A stretch of 64,000 nucleotides of DNA. It comes from Annona cherimola (taxonomy: Eukaryota > Streptophyta > Magnoliopsida > Magnoliales > Annonaceae). The stretch lies in assembly GCA_030490835.1 (NCBI GenBank), contig CM059973.1, positions 59,648,008 through 59,712,007 of the forward strand. The letters run 5' to 3'. The notes below the pieces were generated by a model. It did not search any database. It was not told where the DNA came from and saw only the letters and a list, made by a program, of their open reading frames with translations. Every line of letters begins with the position of its first letter. The stretch's first letter is position 1. Positions 47,105-59,335 of the stretch are shown here, in pieces. The translations under genes were made by a program, and so were the position numbers.

Positions 47105-49746
47105 CTACGGATAGTATCTTTTTAAGTAATTCCCATTTACAGTCGCTTTGACTTGGTTCTCGCAACTAATGATTTCATATGTGTCATTGCCATAGACTCT
47201 CTCAATGATGTAAGGCCCTTCCCATTTAGGCTCAAATTTACCGGTAAGTTTTCTCTCGACCATAAGCTCTGTGCGTAACTTTAGCACCAAATCGCCTCTC
47301 TTGAATAAGCGATGCCTCACAACCTTGTTATACGCTTCGACCTTCCGAGCTTGATAAAGTTCGATTCGCTGTCGTGCTTGGATTCGTCTCTCATTTAGTA
47401 CTTCGAGCTCATCAAAACGAAACTTGGCTTGTTGTCCAGTAGTCAACCCAAAATGAATATCGACCCTTAAGGATGCTAGCTGAGTTTCTATCGATAAAAC
47501 TGCTTCAGCACCGAAGAGCAGTGAATATGGGGTGGCACCCGTCGCAGTTCAATGTGTAGTTCTGTAGGCCCAAAGCGCCTCAGGCAGCCTCTCGTGCCAA
47601 TCACGCTTATTTTTCACAATGGTCCTTTTGAGGATTCGAATGATATTTTTTGTTAAATGCCTCTGCTTGACCATTTCCTTATGGGTAATAGGGCGATGAG
47701 AATACTTGTTTTATTCTAAATTTTGAACATAACTAATCTACTCTGTCATTTTTGAACAACGTGCCATTATCCGAGGTGATCTGGTAAGGGACACCATAGC
47801 GAAAAATGATTTTGTGCTTGATAAATTCAACCACCTCTTGTGCTCGCACTCTCTTGTATGCTTTAGCTTCTGCCCATTTGGAAAAATAATCCGTGACCGC
47901 TAAAATGTATAAGTGCCCTTTGGATGATGATGGGTTGATTGGACCGACAATGTCAAAGTCTCACCAAGAGAAAGGCCATGAGATAGGTGCTGGCAACATG
48001 TCTGAAGCGGGAACATGATAAATGTCCCCATGATCTGACAAGGTTCACAGGATTTTACAAAATTAATTGAGTCTTGGACCATTGTCGGCCAATAATAGCC
48101 CAACATTCTGTCCTATGATAAAGTCGTCGCCCAGATTGATGGGCGTCACATTGGCTGGAGTGCGTCTCTTGAAGAACTTGACATATCTCATTTCCATCAA
48201 TGCAGCGGAGCCAAAGACCATCGAAAGAGATTCAATATAACTTTCTTTGAAACACGGTATATCATAAAACAGTCTTTCTAAGTGACTTTCTTGCATTATG
48301 GTCCTCCGGTAAAATACCGTACTGGAGGTAGTTGATGATAGGGATGTGCCAATCTTCATTGCTTGCAGGCGCCTCGGATATACACCTTCCAACCTGGTTC
48401 ACTTGGGGATCTTCTTCAGCTTCGAGTCTTTGTAGTCGAATTGTCATGTCATCAAGCTCGTTAAAAGCGAGAATACTGGCTAATTTTGACAATGCGTCAG
48501 CAACTATATTTTCTGACCGAGGAACGTGCTCGACAGAAATAATTTCAAATTTTGCTAGTAAAGTTTGAGCCTTGTCATAATACTTTTGCAAATGAGGCTG
48601 ATGTACTTCATATTGGTCATTTAACTGTTTAATGACTAATTCCGAATCTCCAAATATCCATACAAATAGGATATCTGATTGTAACAGAAGTTCCACATCG
48701 ATGAGGAAAGCCTCATATTCAGCTTCATTGTTTGTTGCGCTTTTTCCAAGAAAATATGAGTGTGGGAACAAGTCTTTATGAGGAGAGACTATAACAATTC
48801 CTACACCAGCTCCGGATAGCTTTGAAGCACCATCAAAGTACATTTGCCACATTGGATCGTCATTTGCATAGAAAGCTTCCTCATCAGGTAGATTATCCAA
48901 TATGGGAAATTCTTCTTCCAATGGATGGGATGCTAGGAATTTCGCTAACACTTGCCCTTTCACTGCTTTTCGGGGTACATATTGTATGTCAAACTCGGCT
49001 AACAGCAATGACCATTTTGTCAAGCGTCCTGAAAGCATGGGTCCAGTGATCAAAAATTTGAGAGGATCAGCCTTTGATATGAGTAGGATCCGATGCGCGA
49101 GGAAGTAATGTCTTAGCTTTTGCACCACAAAGACCAATGCTAGACAAATTTTCTCGATTGAGGAGTAATTGCATTCGGCTTGCAACAATCGACGACTCAG
49201 ATAATAGGTACCTTGTTCTTTGCTTTGGGCATTCTCTTGTGCGAGTAATGCCCCCAGTGATTGTGAACTGGCAGCAATATACAGAATCAATGGCTTTCCT
49301 TTCACTAGGGTCGTCAAAACAGGAGGATTTTACAGCAATTCTTTAATGGCTTCAAAAGCCCGCTGGCATTCCACATCCCACTGGAAACTCATATTTTTTT
49401 CATCAACTTATGAAAGGGCTGGCACTAGCCGGACGAGTTGGAGATGAAACGCCGGATATAAGACAATTGGCCTTGCAGGCTCCTAAGTTCTCTGAGGTTT
49501 CGTGGAGGCGGCATATTTTGAATTGCTTCCGTCTTAAGTGGATCGACCTCGATTCCCCTTTGGCAGATTATGAACCCGAGGAATTTCGCGGATGATACTC
49601 CGAATGCACATTTGAGAGGATTCATCTTGAGATCATACTTTCTTAGACGCAGAAACACCGACTTCAAATCTTCTTTATGCCTATTGTGACCTTCAGGTCT
49701 CACAACCAGGTCATCGACATAACACTCAACATGTTTGTGTAACACT
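47105..49746 (-). pseudogene. Tat-lineage Ty3/gypsy pol relic (partial RT, RNase H, second RNase H, integrase)
   Basis: Read from 49746 downward. RT starts in the middle at HVECYVDDLVV (catalytic YVDD), then RLRKYDLKMNPLKCAFGV and SKFLGFIICQRGIEVDP. RNase H (about 49330-48960): LILYIAASSQSLGALLAQEN, SSIEKICLALVFVVQKLRHY. A second, cellular-type RNase H (about 48810-48490): MYFDGASKLSGAGVGIV, NNEAEYEAFL, VEHVPRSENIVADALSKLA. A duplicated RNase H is a Tat-group feature. Integrase: LGYYWPTMVQDSINFVKSCE (zinc part), a broken core (LYILAVTDYFSKWAEAKAY at about 47870), and the C-terminal part 47105-47446 (GDLVLKL, FEPKWEGPYII). Gag, protease and the first half of RT are absent: the relic starts where the right terminal repeat ends. 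Several stops and frameshifts are present. Confidence 0.92.
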
Positions 49747-50869
49747 TAATGTCCGAGCAAGCCCACTTGGGCCCAAAACCCTTCAACAAGCCCACTCGGG
49801 CCCAAAACTCCCAGCAAGCCCAGGATAGGCCCAAAACTCTTCAACAAGCCCACCTAGGCTCAAAACCCTTCAACAAGCCCACTCAGACCCAAAACTCCCA
49901 GCAAGCCCAAGATGGCCTAAAACTCTTCAATAAGTCCAAGATGGCCCGAAATTCTTCAATAAGCCCACTTGAGCCCAAAACTCTTTGATAGGCCCAAGAT
50001 TGCCCAAAACTCTTCAACAAGCCCAGTTGGGTCCAAAATCCCCCAATAAACCCAGTTGAGCCCAACTTGATTGAGTCAAGCCCAGTTAGGCCCAAACTCT
50101 TTTCAACATGCCTAGTTGGGCTCGAACCTTTTTAGTTGGTCCAAGTTGACTCAAACATATTTTTAAAATTCGGTTAAATCCATTTCTTGGTAAAACTACC
50201 CAATTATTCAATCCAAAGACTGAAGGTGGGACACACTGGCTTATTAAACTAAAAGCGGGAGATGCTGGTTTGCTGTGCAAAATTCAAAAGCTGAGAGCAT
50301 ACTTAGCTTGTTGTGTAGGGTCACTAGTGTAGCCGATGGGCCTCTCACTATGCCCAAACTGAGTCATCGCTGGTCGACGGGCTAAGCGTAAACTCACATT
50401 TAAGTCATGGCGCGTTGTGTCATGTAACTCACATTTAAGTCATGGCACGTGGTGTTATGTACCTCACATTTAAGTCATGGCGCGTGGCGTCATGTACCTC
50501 ACATTTAAGTCATGACACGTGACGTCATGTACCACACATTCGAGTCACGGCGCGGGGCGAAGTGTACTCATTTATCTTTGTATTTCGTGAGACACGTTTT
50601 TTTGTGCACTTGTAAAGTCGTAGAAAAATCTTCTACGCATTCCATCATCATTCAATAAAATAATCATTTTTAAGACTTGTATTTAGCTCTTTTAATTAAG
50701 GGTTTTCTCGTTGGAGATGTAAAATCAGAATGTGGAACACAATGTAGAATATTTCTGTGATATACTTTTCGGACTGAGTTAAAGAATTAAATGCTTTAAA
50801 ATTTTGCTGGGAAATTAATTAAGCATTTATTTTCAAAGTCGGAAAGACAATTTTCATGAGGCCGGAACA
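49747..50869 (-). repeat. Right inverted terminal repeat (LTR-like) of the composite
   Basis: 1,123 bp, inverted relative to 26776-27784. It is longer mainly because it has about four copies of the 35-bp CATTTAAGTCATGGCGCG-type unit (50395-50530) where the left end has fewer. The inner part (49750-50040) is a run of GGGCCCAAAACTCTTCAACA-like repeats. It ends 1 bp from the RT relic. Confidence 0.8.
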
Positions 50870-50874
50870 ATTAG

Positions 50875-51729
50875 GCAATTGGGTTTCATTGTATCCTTGA
50901 CAGATTTTGCCAAATCTGGATAGTGGAGATTTACCTAATTTTGTTGAGTGAGGTAATTGCTCTCGATAGTCTTACTAGAGACGTCAATTTGGCACCAAAG
51001 TAGGTTTTTGTGTCTGGCCATGGTGTGGCAACAGTGCCAGGCTTAACTTGTCACCAAATATGTAGAAGGTAGAAGCAGATATAACCAAATATACTAGTTT
51101 TCTTGGGAATGATAGTGCCTACTAGTTATAAAATAAAATTTTTAAAAAAATCTGAATAGAGTCAAAATCTTCATTCCACCATGGTGAAAATAATAAAGAT
51201 ACAGATAAAGTCAAATCCTCATTCCATCATGGTCATACTCCTTCAAAAATGGAACTTTCAGATATGGATTGCAACTAATGCCTTAATTCCTGATTTAGCA
51301 AAATTCTAATCTTTAGTCTGGATCAATGAAGCACAATATGTTGAGGGCATTTTTGTTGGACATTTCATATTGCAGCAAATAGCGATTTTAATTAGTGTCA
51401 GATGTAATGGTTATGGATGATATTCAACCAATTCCTAGTGGGAAGATTTGTAACTTTAAAACTTAGTGAGTATATTTGAAAGTAAGGTCAAACATAGTAG
51501 TTATATTTTAAATTAACCCTAAAACCAATTATCATAACATGAATTCTCAATAAGTACATATCATTCATGGGATGTCTTATTATAGGCTCAAAAACAAACA
51601 TCATATGTCGCATATATGGATTTAATTCACAAAATCAAAGTTAATAATTCATTTGATCTTAAAAACATATTTCAAATTCGAGTATAAACATTCATCACAT
51701 CATTTGATACATATATATAGGGAAGAAAC
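50875..51729. other. Intergenic DNA right of the composite
   Basis: No gene. About 51440-51515 is the right half of the inverted pair noted at 26365-26440. Confidence 0.4.
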
Positions 51730-54640
51730 TAAATCAGCTATTGGAGGATAAAGAGTTCATTTGGCAGTGGATGTCAAAAGCCCACTGGTTACATGAGGGA
51801 GACAAGGACACTAAATTTTTTCACAAAGTAGCTTCGAAGAAGAAAAGAAATAATTCTATAGATTATTTGCAAGACACAAAAGGTAGTGGCTCTATGAACA
51901 AATTGAAAAGCAAAGAGTCGTAGTTGAGTACTTCAAAGAGCTCTTCTCAACTTCTTCCCCTTGTTATCTAGCATGGGTAGTGGGGCTGGTATAGAAGAAA
52001 ATCTCACATGAAGATTGTGAGCTGCTAATTAGACCTCCAGACGTTAATGAAGTGGTCAAAATGTGCAAAGTTATTATGGAGTGTCATGATCGGGCCAAAA
52101 TTACAAGTTATCTTTGGATCTTAATGTCACTTCCTTTGTGTTAATTCCAAAAAAGTGGCACTTGCAAACTGATGGATTTTTAGCTAATCAACTTCCGTAA
52201 CATGATTTATTAGATTTTTGCCAAGATTTTGGTGAATAGACTCAAATTGTATCTCTAAGCTATCACTTATGTCCAAAAAAGTGCATTTATACTTGGATGA
52301 CTTATCACTAACTACATGGCAATCACATATGAGGCAATCCATCACTTATGTGGCAGGGGGATGGGAAAGAGGAAAGATATCACAGTCAACCTGGACATGT
52401 CCAAGGCGTATGATCAGCTAGATTGAGTTTTTCTGAGGGAGATGATGAGTTGTATGAATTCCTAGATATGTAGATTAATTGGATAATGAGATATATCAAC
52501 TCAGTTAGTTATAGGGTGATAGTGAAGGACTTAACATGGAGATGATATAATCAAAGAGAGAAATTTGATAAGGAGATCTCCTGTCACCCCATATGTTCTT
52601 AATCTATGTGGAAGACTTGTCCTCCCTAATTATGGATAGAAATTGCTCACTAAAGTCTGATTCTCACATTTTTTATGAATGATGCTTTGCTGTTCTTAAA
52701 GGCCAATCAGTAGGAGATCACTATTTTATTAGAAGTCCTCAGGATTTATAGTGAGCATTCAGGCTAGTCAGTAAATATTTGCAAAATTGTAGTCTTCTTT
52801 AGTGATAATATTGAGCTAAAACATAAAGGTGATATTCAAAGATAGTTGGGATCAAATGACATGGGTATAACATCCTATTTGGGATTATTGACTTAGATGG
52901 GGAGGTCTTAAAAGGTTTTCAAAGGCTAGAAAGAAAGGATTTAGTAGATGCTCCAAGGATAGAAGGAGAAGATTTTATCGATAGAGGGAAAATAAGTCTT
53001 AATAAGGGCAATAGCTCAAGCGATTTCGTGCTACACAAGGATTTTATTCCTCCTCTTGAGGGGTCTTTGTAGAGAGTTGAATAGTCTCATTAGCAGGTTT
53101 TGGTGGAGGGAGTGTGGGGAAGAAGGGACATCAGTTGGGTTAGCTAGAAGGAGATGTGTAAACCAAAGTCAACGGGGGTGCGAGTTTTAGGGACATTGTG
53201 CTCTTCGACCTCACTCTCTTAGCAAAATAGGCCTAGCGTTTGCTAGAAAATAAGGACACTTTATACTACAAGATGCTAAAAGGGAAGTATCTTGAAGGAG
53301 GAAGCTTATGGAACCGCTAATTAAAAAAGAACAACTCTTACACCTAGAGAGGAATATTATGAGTCAAAAATGCAGGGGAGAGGTGGAGCACTAGGAGAGG
53401 AATTAGCATTAGTTTCTTCAATGATCCTTAGACAAAGAAGAAGATTAAGAAGGCTGGCCCTCTTCTTGAATGTATAACTAATAATGAGAAAGTGTGTAGC
53501 TTCATTGACTAGCATAGAGGCACATGGAAAGAAGAGATGGTCGTGGAAGCAACTGGAAAGAGTATGGAGAAACATTAAGTTCATCTCGATCCCAACTTGA
53601 GCAGAAAAGGACAAATGATTTTGTACACTAGAGAAAGATGGAAATTTGAGTGTAAGATTAGCTTATAGGATGATTAAAGTTTATCCATTTTGTTTTGTAG
53701 GGAAAATAACGAGGCATGCCTATTGAGCAACCAGCTAATCATGTGATCTTCTAGTAAATTCGGAAGTCTCCATTCCCTAATAGAATTAAAATTTTGGATG
53801 GAAACTAGCCATAAATACATTACCAACAAAGGTAAATTTGAATTATAGAGGGGTGGAGATTAATCAAAGGTGTAACTTTTATGGGCTTGCAAGTGAGGAC
53901 TCCCGATTTCTATTTCTACATTGTGGAAAAATTGGGGAGTCCAAGGGAAAGTTCGTGGTTGACAGGAATTTGTGGTCACAAAAAATAATCTGCATCCTAT
54001 GGCAACTAGGAGGAAAGTAAGGTGGAGAAGACGTCATGCTCTACATCTTGATGTGTGGAATGGTATGGCATATGAGAAACTAGACACGTGAATATGGTTC
54101 TCAACTAGATTTCGTAGATCTATTAGAATGGTGCAAGAAGTTTAGGGATGAGTTTAAGAAAGCAATGAGGTTTGGCACATTAAACATGACGATGAGGAAA
54201 TTGGTCCCGAGATAGGTTAAGCCCCATGTGAGATATCTTAATATAAATGTAGATGGGTGCAGGGAACGAAATGGGGAAGGTTTAAGGTTTAGGGCAATGA
54301 TGGGAGATACTATGGGAAGATTTTTGAGAACAAGAGGGTGGAAGGTTGGCAGAATTACAGACTCCCTTACCATGGATGTCATGATAATTTGTTTTAAGGT
54401 TGATTGGGGAAGGGAGATGGAGGTCCAATACATCAAGCTAGAAACTAATTTTTTGTTGTTGGTCGATGGTCTAAATGATAAAAGCCCCTTTTTGTCCCTA
54501 ATGGGTATTCTTGCTTTGGACATTAAGTATCAAACTCCTGATTTCCTATCCATTTGTTTCCTTCATGTGCTTAGAGCAAGGAATGGTGTAGCCCATAGTG
54601 TAGCATATTTTGTAGTCGAGAAGATAAATAACCATAAATC
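51730..54640 (+). pseudogene. Degraded L1-type LINE (RT, zinc-finger and RNase H relics)
   Basis: Pieces in plus-strand order. 51741-51923: WLHEGDKDTKFFHKVASKKK, the conserved start of plant L1 RT regions. About 52360-52450: VNLDMSKAYDQLD, the RT palm motif. About 52570-52690: GDLLSPH- and FYADD-like words, broken. About 53815-53945: KVNLNYRGVEINQRCNFYGL with a following LFLHC, resembling the zf-RVT domain. 54228-54640: YLNINVDGCRERNG to VLRARNGVAHSVAYFV, resembling the C-terminal RNase H of plant LINEs. Stops and shifts are everywhere; ORF1, the endonuclease, a clean poly(A) tail and a TSD were not found. Confidence 0.82.
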
Positions 54641-54752
54641 TTGGTGGAGATTCCCACTAAACTTCATGGTAAACATGTTGCTCATGGATTGCTTTGTAAA
54701 ACCACCTTTAAATAAAAAATATCTATTCAAAATTTTAAAGTGTCATCCATAG

Positions 54753-57700
54753 ATACATCCCAAAATATCCCAAAATATAAGAATCCTAACTATATGGCCA
54801 CTTAAAAATGAAAAATGAAATATTTATGCCATGAATGCCAAAAAATGTAAACTCACTTGAATATACTAGTTTTTCACCCTTTTGTCAAGCATTTAAAGAG
54901 GACAGGGTTTCAGTGAGCAGTGGAGCAAGTGGTGCTTGAGATGTTTCTCCAACTTAAGTATCAGATAGAATGGAGGCAACTAGAGGGGATTCTGCTATAG
55001 TAATTTTTCTATGTATTTCAAGTTGGGTGAGATATTGAATTGGCTAAGGAGAGAGAGTATTCTCTAGAAGATGAGGTGGCTTAGTCTTGAGCCTATGAGG
55101 TACCGAAATTGGATAGGACTATGAATGGTGTGTGAGTAGTAATGTAGTAAAAAAAATTTAAAACTCTTGTTCTATTATGTCTTGGGATTGTAAGTGATCT
55201 ATATACATGAATTTAATCAGTGAAACATGCTGCACCTAAATAAACTAAGATAGGCCCCAAATGAATACTACCATTGATAGGTACAAAGATGACAAACAAT
55301 ACTTAAATAAGCCTATAATTGTGGTAACATTTAATGAATTCTACTGAAAATAAATATTTAAAAGATTATACAAAGGTAGAAACTTAGAAAAAGGCTAGTA
55401 GACGAGATTACAAGGCAAAATATAGTCAAATATAGTGGATTGCTTGTGGAACCCCAAACTTAAGGTACGTTATAATATTAATCTTACTCTAGAATCACTT
55501 TGTTGGTAAATTGTGATTAGGACTGTGGCCCTTTTCATGTGGCAAGAATTTCATTTTAATTACCCCGTAAACATCTGGACAATTTTTTTGATGCACTTTT
55601 GGCAAGAGAACATTTCTAACATTGCATTTAACACAAATTTACACGAGCATTCTAATTATTATGATTGTAGTTACATGATATCTTTAGATTAATATAATAT
55701 ATCTTATTAGGTCTATGTGTACCATATACTCATATAAGACAAAATAGGTACTGTGTATTCAGGCATATGAAACACATGAAAACAACAAAAACTTCAAGGT
55801 TCTTTCAATTGAAATATTCCTTTTTCAACTTTAGACTTCATGTTTATGGTTGGAAAAGCAAAACTAGAGTGTTAAACTCAATAAGCGACTATTTTTTATT
55901 TAAATACGTACTTCTAACAAAAAATTTGACACTTTACAATAAATGCATATGCAAATGCATATTCAACATACATGATTGGTAATAACATTAGATGGTACTC
56001 AAACTAGGAGACCATCAATACATCTACGTCTTATATTAGAAAGTTCGTTGTCGGCCTGTGGGCTTATATTAGCAACTCGGTTACACTAGAGGGGAACATC
56101 AATCCGCTTTTACCTATAAAATGGACCTCTAACTTTATGCATTATGCACATATACATGGAGTTGATTTTTAAGAAATACATTTATTCATTACAAGACATT
56201 TGCAAGCAGAGAAATTTTTGCATAACTATAATAAATATCACATTCAAAGAGAAATAATTAAGGAACACTTTTTTTCCAAAAAATCATTATGTGATGGCCA
56301 CCCTAAGATAAAATTTGAAAACATTACATAAAAAGAAATTGCAAAGTATTCAATTAACTTAGAGTAAATACTTTTAAAAGCATTCCTTGATTACCTTATA
56401 ACATTAGTTAGCTTCCTCATCTATTTGCCTTTTCTAAATAAGTAAAAAGAGATATTTCATGAAAAATCATGTACTTCTCATGCTTTCATATATTTTCCTT
56501 ACATATCTTGCATCCTTGTATTTTTATAATTTAAATCCACATTTTCAATTTTCATTTTTGGGTCGAAATATTCATTTGACTCTATCCTGATTTATACAAC
56601 TCCAAATTAGGTGATTCAAAAGCCTAAATTCGATAATATTTTATGATCGAATTATTTCCTTCATTTATTTTAATAAATTTCTTCATTTTTGAAAAATTAC
56701 AAAAGCCCTTCTTTTCATATAATTCTGTTTTACCTCAAATTTTTGAAAATGAATTCCAAGTCATTCGAAACCTTAAGGAATCATTCTTATTATGTGCCTA
56801 AGCATGCTCAAATCTATAAATGTCAAAATCAATGCATACAATTGTTGTGCTAATTTGATACTATATAAATGTCAAATTGGAGTGAATTATTGTAAGTTTG
56901 AAAGAAAGTAGAGTCAATACCTTCATATATCAGTTTCATTAAGTGATCTAGGACAAAAATATGAGTATTTTCCCATATACATGAAAGTCTCATTCTGGTT
57001 AAAGGAATTTTGAAACTAATACTTACTTGACTTGTTTGTAGATCATGATTAAGACTTTTTTGTATGATAATAAACTTAGATCTAAGATAATTACCATTTA
57101 ATTGCCCTTATTGAGCTTAGACTTAAATTTTTCTGAATCTTACTTCCCATTTTTTAATTGAATCATCTATGAATCTAAATTTTGAGTAGATAAGCATAAT
57201 GAGTGTTAAGTTTACCATATGGCTTGTGCATCAAGAAAAATAATTTTCTAGATACTTTGAAATATGGTGAGGGGAGTTATGCCGGACTTGGTGTGTGTGT
57301 GTGTATATATATATAATGCTAAACCAAGGTTAAGAGCAAGTTTTAAAAAGTAATAAAGTACTAAATGTGTAGGTGATTATATTTCCGTTTTGCATGTAGG
57401 ACTCAATTCAATTTAGAGACAGTTTAATTTTAAAATTTTAACACCTGATTTGAACTTAACCATTGTCCCATTAAGTCCTCATGATTTTATGAACTAGACA
57501 AATGAGTTGATGGAGAAAATTTGGATGCTGAAATTTGATGAGAGGTATGTGACATCAGCTGACTTATACCTTTTTGTTACTGTTAAAAGGTTTGAACAAC
57601 TAAATGTATGCATAGAGACAACAAAGATAAGAAGGGAAGATTTATTTGAAAAGTAGGGTTTTAGCTACAAAGTTTTTCTCGAAGTCCTAAAATTTGATTT

Positions 57701-58991
57701 TTCAAGCAAAAAAGGTTGATAGTGTATATAGTACTAGTTAAGTAAGATAGGATTTTTGAATGGGATCTTTGATAAGTGCAGGGGTAGGAATTTTTATTTA
57801 ACGATATTGCTAAGTTTTGATTCACATAAGATTGTATTTGCTTTTTGCTCAAATTTTTTGAAAGACTAATTCTGAAGTCTTATGATTTGATTTTGAATTC
57901 TGATGTATTTGTTTGAGGATAAGAAAAAGTTCAACAATTACATTAAATTTTCAAATTTTAATTTTTGCACTCAAAATTTAAAGTTTTTGTACTGCCGTTA
58001 ATGCTACTATTTGGGGAACTTAGAAAATTCAAATTGAGGTGAAATTTAGAAAATTTAATTTCGTATATAAGACTATATACATGCACAGAATCATAAAATT
58101 TAGACTTCATTTGTTTGTCAAATGTTGGATTCAAGTTCGGTTCAGATTCAACTGTCTTCTTTGCATGTTTAGGCAACCCTATTTCGGGCCAAGTTGCTTT
58201 TATATTATAATAGATTTAGAAAAAATAACACTGCCCTATAAAATTAGATACATTTATCTTATCAATCCAAAAGTTTCATAAATTTTTGACATCATTTACC
58301 AATTCAATTGTTTATTATTTAAGCACACTGAATATTGATTAAATTTATAATATAATTGAGCAATTTATGTTTGGTGAATTTTTGTTCATTTTATATTTTA
58401 GTAACCCTTTAAGGTCTAGAATGTGTAGTTAATCAAAATTTTATTAAACAATAGAGAGAATACTTTATAATTTTCTCTCATAATAGAAATTGCATTAAAG
58501 AATATTGGATTACAGTTCTACCCGCAGGTTACTATAATTCAATATTTTGTCAATAATTAATTATAACTACAAAAACATGAAGAATCTTTTGCCTGTAGGT
58601 AGGAATATCTTTTACTTTATGTATTCTTAGTTAATTGTTGAACATTATTGTTTATCATAGCATTATTAAATTAAATCAAGTATTGTTTTTATATGATATT
58701 TATGAATTTAGCTATGAATTACACATAATAGTTATTTGAATTTTAATGATAACGCGCACTTATTATGATTTCTAAAGTTATGACTCTTTTTATTTATACT
58801 CTTATTTATATCATATTTTTTGGTTAAATGTACCAATTTCATTGATTGACATGGGTAATTTTTCATTACTTTCAAGTGTGTAGACCTAAATTTAGCCCAT
58901 CATATTAAAAGACCCAACCTCATAACTGATAAAAGTATTGATGAATAGAATGTTCAATTTGAAATGTAAGAATAACGTTATAACTAATTAT
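54753..58991. other. AT-rich intergenic DNA, no gene seen
   Basis: No supported gene in this 4-kb stretch. ORFs of 60-80 residues here have no recognisable motif. A (GT)n(AT)n microsatellite is at about 57290-57318. The resemblance of any segment to known repeats could not be judged by eye. Confidence 0.4.
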
Positions 58992-59222
58992 CAGTTGGAG
59001 TACAATCAACAATTATAAAGAATATCAAGGATATTATTCTTAGTAATAAAAATGCTAAAACATTTCTTAACTTAATTAAAGAACAATTTGGTAGGTTAAC
59101 ATCAGAGATGCTTACTAATAAATTGACTTCTGCATAATGTGCTGATACTAGTGAAGTACGAAAGCACATTATCGAAATATTTTACGTAACCAGAAAGTTT
59201 ATGGCATTAGGGATGATAATCT
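58992..59222 (+). pseudogene. Fragment of a copia gag (UBN2-type)
   Basis: The plus strand can be read as NAKTFLNLIKEQFGRLTSEM then NKLTSA, a stop, and DTSEVRKHIIEIFYVTRKF followed by ALGM. This matches the helical gag motif of copia elements (W-x-L-x-x-x-F, then xxxVREHIxxxxxLxxKLKALGM). It is one short, stop-containing piece with no LTR next to it in the right orientation. It is not the same gag type as in the SIRE-like element. Confidence 0.6.
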
Positions 59223-59335
59223 ATAATTTTTTAAGTTATATTTGTGTTTTATCTTTTTATTACAATTCTCTAATTTTAAAATAGTTAATAACACACATAA
59301 GAAAATATAGATATGGAGTGTATTAATGCCCATAG

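Larger units (their letters stand above)
26776..50869. mobile_element. 24.1-kb composite element with about 1-kb inverted ends and 5-bp TSD
   Basis: Left end TGTTCCGGCCTCATGAAAAT (26776), right end ATTTTCATGAGGCCGGAACA (50869). ATTAG flanks both sides (26771-26775 and 50870-50874). The ends are inverted copies of each other for about 1 kb, not direct repeats as in an ordinary LTR element. Inside: AT-rich arrays, host-gene fragments, a PMD ORF (+), and Tat-type pol (-). A recent copia element (34167-44188) is nested in the PMD ORF. The TG...CA ends and 5-bp TSD suggest integrase-type insertion, and the cargo is that of a Tat-lineage Ty3/gypsy element with an antisense extra ORF, but gag, protease and half of RT are missing. 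Alternative readings are a rearranged retroelement with one LTR inverted or a DNA-transposon-like element. Confidence 0.75.

Noticed and set aside
26776..50869. Reading the 24-kb composite as a MULE with long TIRs
   Set aside because: The flanking 9-bp windows do not match; only 5 bp (ATTAG) are duplicated, the ends are TG...CA and the cargo is retroelement pol. Kept only as a weak alternative.
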